From CAZWDL01 sp964632995 (GTDB lineage Bacteria; Bacteroidota; Bacteroidia; Chitinophagales; Saprospiraceae), in assembly GCA_964632995.1 (NCBI GenBank), contig CAZWDL010000002.1, positions 62,001 through 126,000 on the forward strand: 64,000 nucleotides of DNA, written 5' to 3'. The notes under the pieces were generated by a model. That model made no database searches and was not told the DNA's origin. It saw only the letters and a list, made by a program, of their open reading frames with translations. Positions 1-8,434 of this stretch are shown piece by piece. The translations under genes were made by a program, and so were the position numbers. Positions within the stretch are counted from its first letter, which is position 1. The number at the start of each line of letters is the position of its first letter.

Positions 1-800
1 AAATAAATGTATTCGGCCATTGGCCCCAGGTCATCGATATCATCGATGAAGACCTCAAATCCGCTGACCTGATTTTCCGACCAGTTGCGCAGGCGTTGAA
101 TCTGCCGGATGTCGACGATGGCAAACTTCTGATCGTATTCCTCCAGTCCGGTTTTGTAAATGCCGGCTACGGTAAAGCGGCGTTTGAGCTGCTGTCCTTC
201 CTGAACAAAATGTACGATGAAACGGTCCTCTACCCCTATGCGCAGGCGGTCGGAGGTTTGCCTGGAGATCAGAATTTCTGAAGAAGTCGCCGTATCGGAC
301 AGATTAAGTTTTTCTCCCTCAACGAGATACTGGTTCATGAAAGTCCAGTCAAAGTCACGCCCCACCCCCTTCAGGATAATCCCTTCGATTTCCTCCTTGA
401 CCTTAATAATGCCGGGTTTGAGTGCATAGACCTGAATGTGACGGACGCCTCCTTCGGTAAGCACCTGCCGCCGGATGACCTGTCCAAGAAATTCGCGATA
501 TTCCGTGTAGGGGATCCGGCCGATGGTGTCGAGCGTTGGATAAAAATCCTGGTTGGCCTGGATGGGGTTTGAATCCAGCAAATTTTGATTGATATCGGTA
601 TCCGTGATGTGAATATGGCCCCAGAAACCGAATATCTTGGTACTGATTTCTTTTTTGAACCCGGCGATCAGCGCCGTGGAAATAATCATCACGGCCACAC
701 TCAGGGCTACGGCTATCACCGCAATACGGATGATGAGCCGGGAAAAAGACTGTTGGCCGGCCGTGGCCACACGTCGCGCTATGAAGGATTCGAAGTTCAT
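1..800 (-). CDS. ABC transporter permease, LolC/LolE (FtsX/MacB) type, 3' part cut by window edge
   Basis: About 266 N-terminal residues are visible, starting MNFESFIARRVATAGQQ at the ATG ending at 800; the C-terminus lies outside the window. A short cytoplasmic head is followed by one hydrophobic segment (about residues 25-48, IAVIAVALSVAVMIISTALI) and then a long hydrophilic stretch that reads like the MacB periplasmic core domain, with GQVIRRQ, LKGVGRDFDW and EILISRQTSDRLRIGVEDRF. Proteins of this type sit in the inner membrane and, with an ATPase partner, move lipoproteins or other envelope substrates. The head-TM-periplasmic order fits LolC/LolE; a MacB-like efflux or FtsX-like role cannot be excluded because the three C-terminal membrane helices are not visible. 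It is divergent from tyrS. Confidence 0.8.
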   Translation of the reverse strand, partial: MNFESFIARRVATAGQQSFSRLIIRIAVIAVALSVAVMIISTALIAGFKKEISTKIFGFWGHIHITDTDINQNLLDSNPIQANQDFYPTLDTIGRIPYTEYREFLGQVIRRQVLTEGGVRHIQVYALKPGIIKVKEEIEGIILKGVGRDFDWTFMNQYLVEGEKLNLSDTATSSEILISRQTSDRLRIGVEDRFIVHFVQEGQQLKRRFTVAGIYKTGLEEYDQKFAIVDIRQIQRLRNWSENQVSGFEVFIDDIDDLGPMAEYIY

Positions 801-938
801 TTACATTTGCCGAAAGGCAAAAGTAAGAAAGATCGGGCAACTAAGAGGATTTAAACCACTTCAATAAGTAAAAGTACTGATGGATAAGCACCGGAGGGTA
901 AACTTTTCTGCTACCGGTCAATAAAAACGACGCCCTGC

Positions 939-969
939 TTTCCCCAGGCCCCGAAAAAAACTAAATTTG
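939..969 (+). promoter_or_regulatory. Predicted Bacteroidota promoter for tyrS
   Basis: TAAATTTG at 962-969 fits the Bacteroidota -7 consensus TAnnTTTG exactly. A TTT at 939-941 lies 20 bases upstream, at the spacing expected for the -33 element. Transcription would start near 975, giving a leader of about 30 bases before the tyrS ATG at 1004. Confidence 0.55.
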
Positions 970-1003
970 CGGCAAGTTTAGCAAAGCAAGCACATAAAGG
1001 CAT

Positions 1004-2278
1004 ATGGATTTTCTGGAAGAACTAAAATGGCGGGGCATGCTTCAGGATATGACCCCGGGTGTGGAAGAACGGCTTAAACAGGGTATGGTCACCGCTTATA
1101 TCGGTTTTGACCCGACGGCGCCCTCCCTCACGATCGGCAATTATGTACAGATCATGCTACTCAAGCTGTTCCAGCTTTCCGGCCACCGGCCCCTGGTGCT
1201 CATGGGCGGAGCTACCGGCCGGGTAGGCGACCCCTCGGGGAAAGACAAAGAAAGGGAACTGAAAACCTACGAAGAGCTGGATGCCAACCTACGGCACCAG
1301 ATCGGGCAATTTGAGCAATTCCTCGATTTCGAGGATAAGAAAAACGCCGCCCTTTTGGTCAACAACCTGGATTTCTACCGGGGTATGAATGTACTTGACT
1401 TCCTGCGCAATGTCGGGAAAACCCTGACGGTCAACTACATGCTCTCCAAAGAATCGGTGCAGAAGCGGCTGGAAACCGGCATCTCCTTTACGGAGTTCAG
1501 TTATCAGTTACTGCAGGCCTATGACTTCCAGGTTCTGTTTCAGGAATACGGCTGTATCCTGCAAATGGGCGGATCCGACCAGTGGGGCAATATCACCTCG
1601 GGCACGGAGTTCATCCGGCGCAACCTCAGCGAAAAAGCCTACGCAGTTACTACTCCTTTGCTGACCAAGGCCGACGGTTCGAAGTTCGGTAAATCTGCCG
1701 AAGGCAATATCTGGCTCGATCCGGAAATGACCTCTCCCTACCAGTTCTATCAGTTCTGGATCAACGCCTCCGACGCGGACATCCCCAAGTACATTCGCTA
1801 CTTTACCCTCCGTTCGAAAGAGGAGGTGGAGCAGATGGAAGCCGAGCACGCCGACAACCCCCAGGAACTCAAACGGCTGCTGGCCGAAGAGCTGACGCGC
1901 CGCATCCACTCTGACCAGGCCTACGAGTCGGTACTCAAGGTTTCGGAATTGCTGTTTAGCCGAAAAGCCAGTCGCGAACAATTGCTTCAGCTCGACAATG
2001 CGGAGCTGAAGATCGTCGCCCGGGAAATTCCAAGTTTCCACATCGGCAAAAAGACGCTGGACCAGGGCGTGAACATCGTCGATCTGCTGGCAGAGGAAAC
2101 GAGCATCGTCAGCTCCAAGGGAGATGCACGGCGGGCAATTAAAGGCAACGCTATTTCTGTCAATAAAGAAAAGGTGACCGATCACGCAACGACGATCAGC
2201 CGGGACACCCTGCTGCACGGCGAATACATGATGGTGGAAAACGGCAAGAAAAATAAGTTTATGGTCATCGCCGAGTAG
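1004..2278 (+). CDS. tyrS: Tyrosine--tRNA ligase
   Basis: A 424-residue class I aminoacyl-tRNA synthetase that charges tRNA-Tyr with tyrosine in the cytoplasm. The HIGH-type signature appears as PTAPSLTIGN (about residues 37-46), followed by the tyrosine-pocket region GGATGRVGDPSGK. The KMSKS-type loop is KFGKS (about 227-231) in LLTKADGSKFGKS. The last 80 residues form an S4-like RNA-binding domain (DLLAEETSIVSSKGDARRAI). Length and domain order match bacterial TyrRS of the E. coli type. The ATG at 1004 is chosen because it begins the conserved N-terminus and sits about 35 bases after a good promoter. It is followed after about 100 bases by a PhzF-family gene on the same strand. Confidence 0.97.
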   Translation: MDFLEELKWRGMLQDMTPGVEERLKQGMVTAYIGFDPTAPSLTIGNYVQIMLLKLFQLSGHRPLVLMGGATGRVGDPSGKDKERELKTYEELDANLRHQIGQFEQFLDFEDKKNAALLVNNLDFYRGMNVLDFLRNVGKTLTVNYMLSKESVQKRLETGISFTEFSYQLLQAYDFQVLFQEYGCILQMGGSDQWGNITSGTEFIRRNLSEKAYAVTTPLLTKADGSKFGKSAEGNIWLDPEMTSPYQFYQFWINASDADIPKYIRYFTLRSKEEVEQMEAEHADNPQELKRLLAEELTRRIHSDQAYESVLKVSELLFSRKASREQLLQLDNAELKIVAREIPSFHIGKKTLDQGVNIVDLLAEETSIVSSKGDARRAIKGNAISVNKEKVTDHATTISRDTLLHGEYMMVENGKKNKFMVIAE

Positions 2279-2381
2279 AGATTTTGCAAGAGAGCAAACC
2301 CCGTTGTTTATTTGTTGTAAATTTAGCTGCCAAAGGCGCGCACTGTCCACTTTCGGAAAAAGAAGAAAAGAGTAACATACA

Positions 2382-3170
2382 ATGGAGTTGATTATATACC
2401 AGGTAGACGCATTCACCGACCAACTCTTCAAAGGCAACCCGGCCGCCGTGGTGCCGCTGGAAGAATGGCTGCCGGACGAGCAGCTTCAGGCCATCGCCCT
2501 TGAAAACAACCTGTCGGAAACCGCTTTTTTCCGCCCGAACGGACGCGACTACGATCTGCGCTGGTTTACGCCCGCTAAAGAGGTCAAACTTTGCGGTCAC
2601 GCTACGCTCGCTACTGCACACATACTTACCAAACACCTCAATCAGCAAAACAGCGCGCAGCTGACTTTTCAAACCCTCAGCGGCCCACTCATGGTACGTT
2701 GCAATAAGAAGGGCTGGTACATAATGAATTTCCCAGCCGATCACATATACCTCACCCCGCCACCGCGACAGATCAGAGAAGCACTCGATGTAAAACCCAT
2801 TGAAACCTATAAAGGCCGGGAAGACATGCTGGTCATCCTCGCTAACCAGGATGCGGTCGTGGCGCTGCGTCCCGATTTCCGACGCCTCGAAGAGCTGGAA
2901 TACCGCGGCATTATTGTTACAGCACCCGGGAAAGACACCGACTTTGCTTCCCGCTGTTTCTATCCCAACTATGGCGTCAACGAAGATCCGGTAACCGGTT
3001 CCGCTCATACCAGCCTGGCGCCTTACTGGGCTGGCAGGCTGGGAAAAAATGAGCTGAGCGCCTTACAATGCTCCCCCCGCAGCGGCTATCTTCGCTGCCG
3101 CGTCCTCAATGAACGCGTGGAAATCAGCGGGCAGGCCGTCACTTACCTGGAGGGAAAGATTCATATTTGA
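2382..3170 (+). CDS. PhzF family phenazine biosynthesis-like isomerase
   Basis: A 262-residue PhzF-like protein. It opens with the family signature YQVDAFTDQLFKGNPAAVV and carries NNLSETAFF, whose Glu is the likely catalytic acid of the family. RWFTPAKEVKLCGHATLA and the C-terminal EDPVTGSAHTSLAPYW are the other conserved blocks of this diaminopimelate-epimerase fold. PhzF itself isomerises dihydro-3-hydroxyanthranilate, but no phenazine genes are nearby, so this member probably acts on an unknown small metabolite. It follows tyrS on the same strand after about 100 bases and could be co-transcribed. Start ATG 2382 keeps the conserved N-terminus. Confidence 0.9.
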   Translation: MELIIYQVDAFTDQLFKGNPAAVVPLEEWLPDEQLQAIALENNLSETAFFRPNGRDYDLRWFTPAKEVKLCGHATLATAHILTKHLNQQNSAQLTFQTLSGPLMVRCNKKGWYIMNFPADHIYLTPPPRQIREALDVKPIETYKGREDMLVILANQDAVVALRPDFRRLEELEYRGIIVTAPGKDTDFASRCFYPNYGVNEDPVTGSAHTSLAPYWAGRLGKNELSALQCSPRSGYLRCRVLNERVEISGQAVTYLEGKIHI

Positions 3171-3413
3171 TCTCCGGAATGCCCGCTCTCCTCCGTTAGT
3201 ATAGGTAAAAGCGCCCGGGGTTCCCAAAACATACTGATCCGCTTCGCAAATAAGTGCCGGTCCAGCGACCGCATTATCATGACAGAATGAATTAGCCCGG
3301 AAAATTCACAAGGAATTGTCCGCGAATAATCCGGGTTAGCATGACGCTTTAACAACTTTTTAAACTTATTATTCTTCTCCAGGAACAATTTCCCAATCTC
3401 AACCTAACGCTCT
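3171..3413. other. Intergenic region with a CCCGG-AATTC/GAATT repeat element
   Basis: No convincing gene. It holds one copy of a short sequence seen again at 17427 and 28677: CCCGG, then AATTC-ACAAG-GAATT (about 3297-3318), here also flanked downstream by CCGGGTT (3331-3337), so that the whole could fold. It may be a dispersed intergenic repeat. Confidence 0.4.
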
Positions 3414-4574
3414 ATGCACCTAAGCGAAATACTGACCCATTTGGGAGAAAACCGGCAGGATTACTTTAATGCCGTCTCCCCCCCGGTGATTCAAACCAGC
3501 AATTTCACTTTTGACTCGCTCGAAAATTTCCGCAAGCAGTTCTCCGATGAGTTCAGTCACCACGTATATTCCCGCGGAAACAACCCGACCGTGGAGATCC
3601 TGCGTAAGAAAATCGCTGCGTTGGAAGGCGCCGAGGACGCGCTGATCTTCGGCAGCGGCATGGCAGCCATCTCGACAGCCGTCATCGCCAATGTAAAGGC
3701 CGGAGACCATATTATTTGCGTCGACTCACCCTATTCCTGGACCAAAATCTTACTCAATGATTTCCTGCCACGCTTCGGCGTGGAACATTCCTATGTCGAC
3801 GGACGCGATATCCAACATTTCGAAGCTGCCATCCGTCCGAACACCACCTTGATGGTCCTGGAAAGCCCCAATTCGCTAACCTTTGAATTACAGGACCTCG
3901 CCGCCTGCGCCAAGCTGGCCAAAAAGCACGGCATCATCACCTGTATCGACAATAGCTATTGCTCTCCCCTCTTTCAACGGCCCCTGGATTTCGGCATTGA
4001 CATCGCCATGCACACCGGAACCAAGTACCTCAATGGCCATAGCGACGTCGTTATGGGCGTCCTGTGTGCCAATCGCGAAATGATCCGGAAAATTTTCGAG
4101 CTGGATTACATGACACTCGGCCCGGTGCTTTCTCCCCACGACGCTGCACTGGCCATCCGCGGATTGCGAACACTGGAGCTACGCCTGCAGCGCAGTCACG
4201 ACAGCGCAATGAAAATCACGTATTGGCTGCACAAACATCCCAAAATTGAGCAGGTGCTTTATCCCTTTCATCCCTCCTTCCTCCAGCACGAGCTGGCAAA
4301 AAAGCAGATGAAAGGAGCTGGAGGGCTCTTTTCCGTTTACCTGCGTGCAGCCTCCAAAATCAAGGCCGAAACCTTTTTCCGCCGCCTGGAACGCTTCCTG
4401 CTGGCGGTGAGCTGGGGCGGCCACGAATCGCTTGTGCTGCCTTCCGTAGCTTTTCACGATATTCCCGGACGGGAAGACAGCCCCATCCCCTGGAATCTGG
4501 TCCGTTTCTACATCGGCCTGGAAGATCCCGACTGGCTGATCGAGGACCTGGAAAACGCCTTGGCCGCAATCTGA
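3414..4574 (+). CDS. Cys/Met metabolism (trans-sulfuration) PLP-dependent enzyme
   Basis: A 386-residue fold-type I PLP enzyme of the Cys/Met metabolism family (cystathionine gamma-synthase, beta-lyase or gamma-lyase). Seen: the N-terminal PPVIQTSNFTFDSLENF, the PLP-contact block YSRGNNPTVEILRKKIAALEG with FGSGMAAIST, the cofactor Asp in CIDNSYCSPLFQRPLDFG, and the Schiff-base lysine in HTGTKYLNGHSDVVMG. The C-terminal block SWGGHESLVLPS is also typical. Substrate choice within the family cannot be decided from the sequence; cystathionine beta-lyase-like or a broad C-S lyase are both possible. It stands alone, with 240-base gaps on either side. Start ATG 3414 gives the usual family length. 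Confidence 0.9.
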   Translation: MHLSEILTHLGENRQDYFNAVSPPVIQTSNFTFDSLENFRKQFSDEFSHHVYSRGNNPTVEILRKKIAALEGAEDALIFGSGMAAISTAVIANVKAGDHIICVDSPYSWTKILLNDFLPRFGVEHSYVDGRDIQHFEAAIRPNTTLMVLESPNSLTFELQDLAACAKLAKKHGIITCIDNSYCSPLFQRPLDFGIDIAMHTGTKYLNGHSDVVMGVLCANREMIRKIFELDYMTLGPVLSPHDAALAIRGLRTLELRLQRSHDSAMKITYWLHKHPKIEQVLYPFHPSFLQHELAKKQMKGAGGLFSVYLRAASKIKAETFFRRLERFLLAVSWGGHESLVLPSVAFHDIPGREDSPIPWNLVRFYIGLEDPDWLIEDLENALAAI

Positions 4575-4724
4575 ATCATACTTGCTGTAAACTCCGGTGA
4601 GAACAGTTTTTTGATAAGGAGTCGGAAGAAGCTCCATTGTTTTGTTCGAGCACTTGCAAGATTTTTTCAAATGAGTAAATAAAAAAACCGTTATAAAACC
4701 AGAATGTTTTCACCATACAAAAGC

Positions 4725-4755
4725 TTGTTTTTAAAAGGTAAATCAACTACCTTTG
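4725..4755 (+). promoter_or_regulatory. Predicted Bacteroidota promoter for the gene at 4799
   Basis: TTG at 4725-4727, a 20-base spacer, and TACCTTTG at 4748-4755 match both parts of the Bacteroidota sigma-ABfr promoter. This is the cleanest promoter in the window. Predicted leader to the ATG at 4799 is about 38 bases. Confidence 0.7.
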
Positions 4756-4798
4756 AATAGAAACCATTAGGTATCTGTTTTTCAGTTAAGCTTCTGTC

Positions 4799-5521
4799 AT
4801 GAAAAAACAAAGCAGTAATCGCAAGTACAATTTTCCCGATGCAGACCTCTACGTGCAATGCCTGGAACGGATCCGCTATGCCCACCGGGATATCGAACAT
4901 TTTAAGCGATACGGTTATGACATCAACCGGCTGTACGGTTTCAAATCGAAATGCGATAAATTCCGCAACTTGCCGGATGATGACGAGCTGCTCGGCGATC
5001 AAATGATCACGACAGACAAAAAGTACCAGGCCTCAGAAAATCTGAAGAGCGCCATCCGCAGCATGATGACCCGCGTCAAAATGAAATACTCCAACCGCAG
5101 CGGTCGCTATCGCAAATTCGGTACCGCCAAAATGGGGGATATGACTGACGCCCAGCTCATCTTCTGTGGCCGCCGCGTGGTCCGCGTTGCCCGCCAGCAG
5201 ATTGACTTCCTGGCTGAGGTGGGAGTCAACGAAAACGTAATCAAACGGGTAGTGGACGCCACGCAGGATTTCGAAAAAGCCGTCAATATTCAACAAGATA
5301 AAGTATCGGACCGGGATATCGCCGTCGAACACCGTACTGAACTGGGTAACGACTTATACGATGAACTCGTCATCTTATGTAATATCGGCAAGGATATTTG
5401 GGCGGAAATTGACCCGGTCAAATACGAGAACTACTGCATCTACGAAAGTAATAACGATCAAAAGATTGCGCGTAAGGAAGGTATTGAAACAACGCCCGGG
5501 GGAGAGAAGAACCAACTGTAA
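4799..5521 (+). CDS. Conserved-looking hypothetical protein, helical and highly charged
   Basis: A 240-residue protein I do not recognise. It has no signal peptide or membrane segment, is rich in Lys, Arg, Asp and Tyr, and looks almost entirely alpha-helical. A central basic patch (SAIRSMMTRVKMKYSNRSGR, about residues 83-102) is followed by RRVVRVARQQIDFLAEVGVN and a more acidic C-terminal half. A cytoplasmic nucleic-acid- or protein-binding role is possible but only a guess. The reading is supported as a real gene by a strong promoter placed 45 bases upstream and by the lack of stops over 720 bases. It is monocistronic by spacing. Confidence 0.75.
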   Translation: MKKQSSNRKYNFPDADLYVQCLERIRYAHRDIEHFKRYGYDINRLYGFKSKCDKFRNLPDDDELLGDQMITTDKKYQASENLKSAIRSMMTRVKMKYSNRSGRYRKFGTAKMGDMTDAQLIFCGRRVVRVARQQIDFLAEVGVNENVIKRVVDATQDFEKAVNIQQDKVSDRDIAVEHRTELGNDLYDELVILCNIGKDIWAEIDPVKYENYCIYESNNDQKIARKEGIETTPGGEKNQL

Positions 5522-5644
5522 CCCCGGATACTCGCAGGAGTGAAGCCACCCACCTTTGACAGAGGAGAACAAACCTGATTTGCAGCATTTGGAGTAATCA
5601 TTAAGTTTTCACCTATCTGACAACATAATTTCATCAATCGACTC

Positions 5645-6751
5645 ATGACGAAAATCTGCAACTATTGCCATACAGGAGCTTCTCATCCGCTATTATTCGG
5701 TATCGCTTTTGTCCTTATTGCCCTGTTCAGTGCCTGTTCCACCGAGGAATCAGCGGAATCTGCAGCCGCGGAACCTGCTTCTCTTTTCGTACAGCCCCTA
5801 CTGGACCCCATTCCGGTTGATTCTATGGGCATCACTCTGATACACGAACATTTTTTTCTCGATTGGACGCCGGCTAAGCATATTGATTCTTCTACCTGGA
5901 ACAACGATGCCGCCTTTGAGGCCATTCTTCCTCATTTGCTGGACGCGAGAGCGCGGGGTGTTCGCACCATACTGGAATGTACGCCTGCTTACCTCGGGCG
6001 AAACCCCGAATTACTACAGCGCCTGTCGGAAAGCAGCAGCATCCGGTTGCTGACCAATACCGGTTACTACGGCGCCCGGCAGGATGAGCATCTGCCTGCT
6101 CATGCCTTCACGGAAACAGCGGAGCAACTGGCGACACGGTGGATATCAGAGTACGAAAATGGTATTAACAGTACTCGCGTAAAGCCTGGTTTTATTAAAA
6201 TCGGCGTAGATGACGGGGAAATACTTTCCGACGTAGACGCCAAACTCGTACGCGCTGCCGCCCGTACCCACCTGGCAACAGGATTGACAATAGTCGCCCA
6301 CACCGGACCTGATGCTCCTGCCCTGCAGGAGGTTTCCATTCTCGAAGCGGAAGGCGTCGCCCCAGAAGCCTGGGTATGGACTCATGCGCAAAACGGCAGT
6401 CCGGAAACTCACATTGCACTCGCCCAAAAGGGCGCCTGGATCAGTCTGGATGGCATGGGCTACATCACGCCAGAAGAAGGAGACAGCAGTAAGCTCTACC
6501 GGTACCTCGATATGCTGAGTAATCTCAAGGAAAACAAGCTTCTTCACCGTGCTCTTATTTCTCACGATGCCGGATGGTACACCCACGGGGAACCTGGTGG
6601 CGGCAACTTCACCCCCTACAGCGTAATTTTCGATCTGGTTCTTCCCGAATTGAAGAAGCGCGGTTTTACGGATGAAAATATCCGGCAGCTGTTGGTGAAA
6701 AACCCTCAATCGGCTTACGCCGTGCAGGTAAGGAAAAAGAAGAGCTCCTGA
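5645..6751 (+). CDS. Phosphotriesterase-family amidohydrolase, predicted lipoprotein
   Basis: A 368-residue protein of the phosphotriesterase (PTE/PHP) family. The N-terminus has a signal peptide ending in a lipobox (LIALFSAC, Cys about residue 31), so it is probably anchored to the envelope facing outward. The two-metal site is readable: HxH in TLIHEHFFLDW, a possible bridging Lys in PGFIKIGVDDGE, His in IVAHTGPD and WTHAQNG, and Asp in ISHDAGWY. PTE-family members hydrolyse lactones, organophosphates or other esters; the substrate is unknown here. The tandem downstream hairpin at 6846-6884 ends the transcript. A lipoprotein form of this normally cytoplasmic family is somewhat unusual. Confidence 0.88.
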   Translation: MTKICNYCHTGASHPLLFGIAFVLIALFSACSTEESAESAAAEPASLFVQPLLDPIPVDSMGITLIHEHFFLDWTPAKHIDSSTWNNDAAFEAILPHLLDARARGVRTILECTPAYLGRNPELLQRLSESSSIRLLTNTGYYGARQDEHLPAHAFTETAEQLATRWISEYENGINSTRVKPGFIKIGVDDGEILSDVDAKLVRAAARTHLATGLTIVAHTGPDAPALQEVSILEAEGVAPEAWVWTHAQNGSPETHIALAQKGAWISLDGMGYITPEEGDSSKLYRYLDMLSNLKENKLLHRALISHDAGWYTHGEPGGGNFTPYSVIFDLVLPELKKRGFTDENIRQLLVKNPQSAYAVQVRKKKSS

Positions 6752-6841
6752 GCAGTAGTTTCTTCCGTATAGTCTATACCCTGTAGTCACGATTTCTTTG
6801 GAATAGGCGGAAAGTTTCCATGCCCATTTGAGTTCTTTAAC

Positions 6842-6885
6842 AAAAAAAGCCGGCCCCCGTCATTAAATGACGGGGGCCGGCTTTA
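6842..6885. terminator. Strong bidirectional rho-independent terminator
   Basis: A perfect 18-bp stem (6846-6863 with 6867-6884) closes a 3-base loop, flanked by an A run on one side and TTT on the other. It lies between two convergent genes and serves both. Confidence 0.9.
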
Positions 6886-6928
6886 ACTGAAAGACTGACG
6901 CGCTTCCAGCGTCAAGAAAGTACAGTTA

Positions 6929-7183
6929 CTACTTGTTTTCTCCTTCAAGCACCATTCCGAAACGCTGAGAAAGGAAATTCGTCAGCGATCTGGAATCATG
7001 GTAAAGGTTAGCGCTGTGGCGATCTTTCAGGATTTCTTCTGCGACCGCTCTGGCCATATCCCGGGGTGCTTCGAAGGAAGCAGCCAGGTAATTAGCCAAC
7101 AGGTCAACATCACGGTAGTAATCTGTAGCGATGCGGTCAGCGAGAATATTTTCTGCGATTCTTTGATATTCCGATTGGTACAT
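6929..7183 (-). CDS. Small hypothetical protein (84 aa)
   Basis: Reads MYQSEYQRIAENILADRIA and ends in VLEGENK. Two similar halves can be seen: ILADRIATDYYRDVDLLANYLAAS and ILKDRHSANLYHDSRSLTNFLSQR, each preceded by a helical stretch, which suggests an internal duplication of a roughly 40-residue helical unit. No membrane segment or known motif. I prefer the ATG ending at 7183 to an upstream TTG at 7192. The convergent terminator at 6842-6885 lies just downstream, which supports expression. Function unknown. Confidence 0.65.
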   Translation of the reverse strand: MYQSEYQRIAENILADRIATDYYRDVDLLANYLAASFEAPRDMARAVAEEILKDRHSANLYHDSRSLTNFLSQRFGMVLEGENK

Positions 7184-7850
7184 AATATTCAAATTTTGAG
7201 TAGTTAATTAATGATCTATTATAGACTGAGCCGGCCGGGTTACAATAAGCCACTAGCCTCAGATATTGTTCTTCTGTCGGTTCAGCCGTTGAATGACTTC
7301 CCTGCCAAGCAGGGAGGCACTACTTTTTCTTGGTAATCCGGCTTGAAACCGTTAATTATTTGCTTCGTGGAAACTGGAGACCCAGCACTTTTATGAGCGT
7401 ATATGCTTTAAAATAAAAGCGTTCTGGGACCGGTTGGCTTTATTTGATTGGTTTGATTTGTACAGCGTAGTACAGAGATAGAACAGATTAAAGCAATTCC
7501 TAAGTTTTATAATATACAACTTTTTCTCCAAAAATGCAAGGGGGCCGCAATCTCGAAAGACCCTCAGCGGGTCTCCTTGCTTTCGGCAGGCAGGCAGTCA
7601 GTGAGCAGTAATCAGTTGGGGCAGGCGCCCGTCAGGACTTTGCGGTCGCCTGCCCCAAATCAAGTCCTTATTTTCAGCCGTATGTTTAGAGCATTTTCAA
7701 AATTTCATCCTTCGGCCTCAAACGGTGCCTTTTGCCACTGGGCTGTGTCTTTTTTTCAGGCAATAGCGCTACTATTCCCCCTCAAAAAAAACCTTCGCCC
7801 AGAGAGAAAATTCATCCGTTTGGAATTCGAAACTAAAATTTAAACATGCT
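7184..7850. other. 667-base intergenic region between the small gene and msrB
   Basis: No credible gene; the open frame at 7577-7843 has composition and content of chance. It contains an AT-rich leader region up to about 7540, a GACTGCC-type repeat tract near 7583-7615, a GC-rich 12-bp hairpin at 7616-7658, and a 167-base imperfect palindrome at 7687-7853. Confidence 0.6.
7616..7658. repeat. GC-rich inverted repeat (12-bp perfect arms)
   Basis: TTGGGGCAGGCG at 7616-7627 pairs with CGCCTGCCCCAA at 7647-7658 around a 19-base loop. There is no T run, so it is more likely a repeat or structural hairpin than a terminator. It is preceded by a tract rich in GGCAG/CAGTCAG. Confidence 0.65.
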
Positions 7851-7853
7851 CTA
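7687..7853. mobile_element. MITE-like 167-base imperfect palindrome
   Basis: The ends TAGAGCAT (7687-7694) and ATGCTCTA (7846-7853) are perfect inverted repeats, and the arms stay similar inward: AAATTT and CAAACGG on the left match CCGTTTG and AAATTT on the right, CTGGGC (about 7738-7743) pairs with GCCCAG (7797-7802), and T7/A8 runs face each other around a centre AATAG-CGCTA-CTATT (7762-7776). The outermost TA on each side could be a TA target duplication as made by IS630/mariner-type transposases. No coding capacity. The right end TAG is the msrB stop codon. Confidence 0.55.
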
Positions 7854-8423
7854 GGGCTTAAGCTTTGTCTCTTCGGCTGGAACAAAATCCAGTGAAACTG
7901 AATTGATGCAGTACCGTAATCCGGTAGGTTGAGGGCCATCGTCAAATACGTGTCCCTGATGGCCGTCACAGCGGGCGCACAGTACTTCGGTACGGCTCAT
8001 TCCATAACTCTCATCCACTACCTCTTTGATGTGGTCTTCGCGGTAGGGCTCATAGTAACTGGGCCATCCCGTTCCAGACTTGAATTTTGCCTTGGAGCTA
8101 AAAAGCGGCAATCCACAGCCCGCACAGGTGTAGAGGCCTTCTTCTTTATTATCGAGCAAATCACCAGTAAAAGCCCGCTCAGTGCCGGCCTGCCGCAGTA
8201 CCTGAAACTCCTCTTCGGTCAGTTCCTCCCGCCATTCGGACTCCGTCTTTTCAATGGGCTGCAGGGTATCCCCTTCGACGTCGATGAAGATCCGGTCTTG
8301 CCGGTCTGTAATAGCTTTATCTTCTCCTCTCATGGAGGATTCGCCTTCCTGTGCCTGATTGCATGCCAGGAAAATAAAGGTCATTACAAAGGCGAGCAGC
8401 CACTGTATCTTCGTATTTCTCAT
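7851..8423 (-). CDS. msrB: Peptide-methionine (R)-S-oxide reductase, lipoprotein form
   Basis: A 190-residue MsrB that reduces methionine-R-sulfoxide in oxidised proteins. A signal peptide ends in the lipobox FIFLAC (Cys about 22), so the enzyme acts outside the cytoplasm. The catalytic domain has the two zinc CxxC pairs (YTCAGCGLPLF and VLCARCDGHQGH), the substrate block SGTGWPSYYEP, and the catalytic Cys in LRYCINSVSL. I use the ATG ending at 8423 rather than a TTG two codons upstream. The gene starts 11 bases after the stop of the membrane gene 8435-8929, so the two form an operon. Its stop codon lies exactly in the terminal repeat of a palindromic element, so a few original C-terminal residues may have been replaced. 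Confidence 0.95.
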   Translation of the reverse strand: MRNTKIQWLLAFVMTFIFLACNQAQEGESSMRGEDKAITDRQDRIFIDVEGDTLQPIEKTESEWREELTEEEFQVLRQAGTERAFTGDLLDNKEEGLYTCAGCGLPLFSSKAKFKSGTGWPSYYEPYREDHIKEVVDESYGMSRTEVLCARCDGHQGHVFDDGPQPTGLRYCINSVSLDFVPAEETKLKP

Positions 8424-8434
8424 AAACAAGATAT

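Noticed and set aside
1508..2437. 309-residue open frame on the minus strand under tyrS
   Set aside because: Fully antisense to a well-recognised gene, with no domain of its own; caused by codon bias.
3161..3388. 75-residue frame on the minus strand in the gap before the PLP enzyme
   Set aside because: No recognisable protein, spans the repeat element; likely chance.
7577..7843. 88-residue frame in the 7.2-7.85 kb gap
   Set aside because: Mostly made of the hairpin and palindrome; composition is not coding-like.
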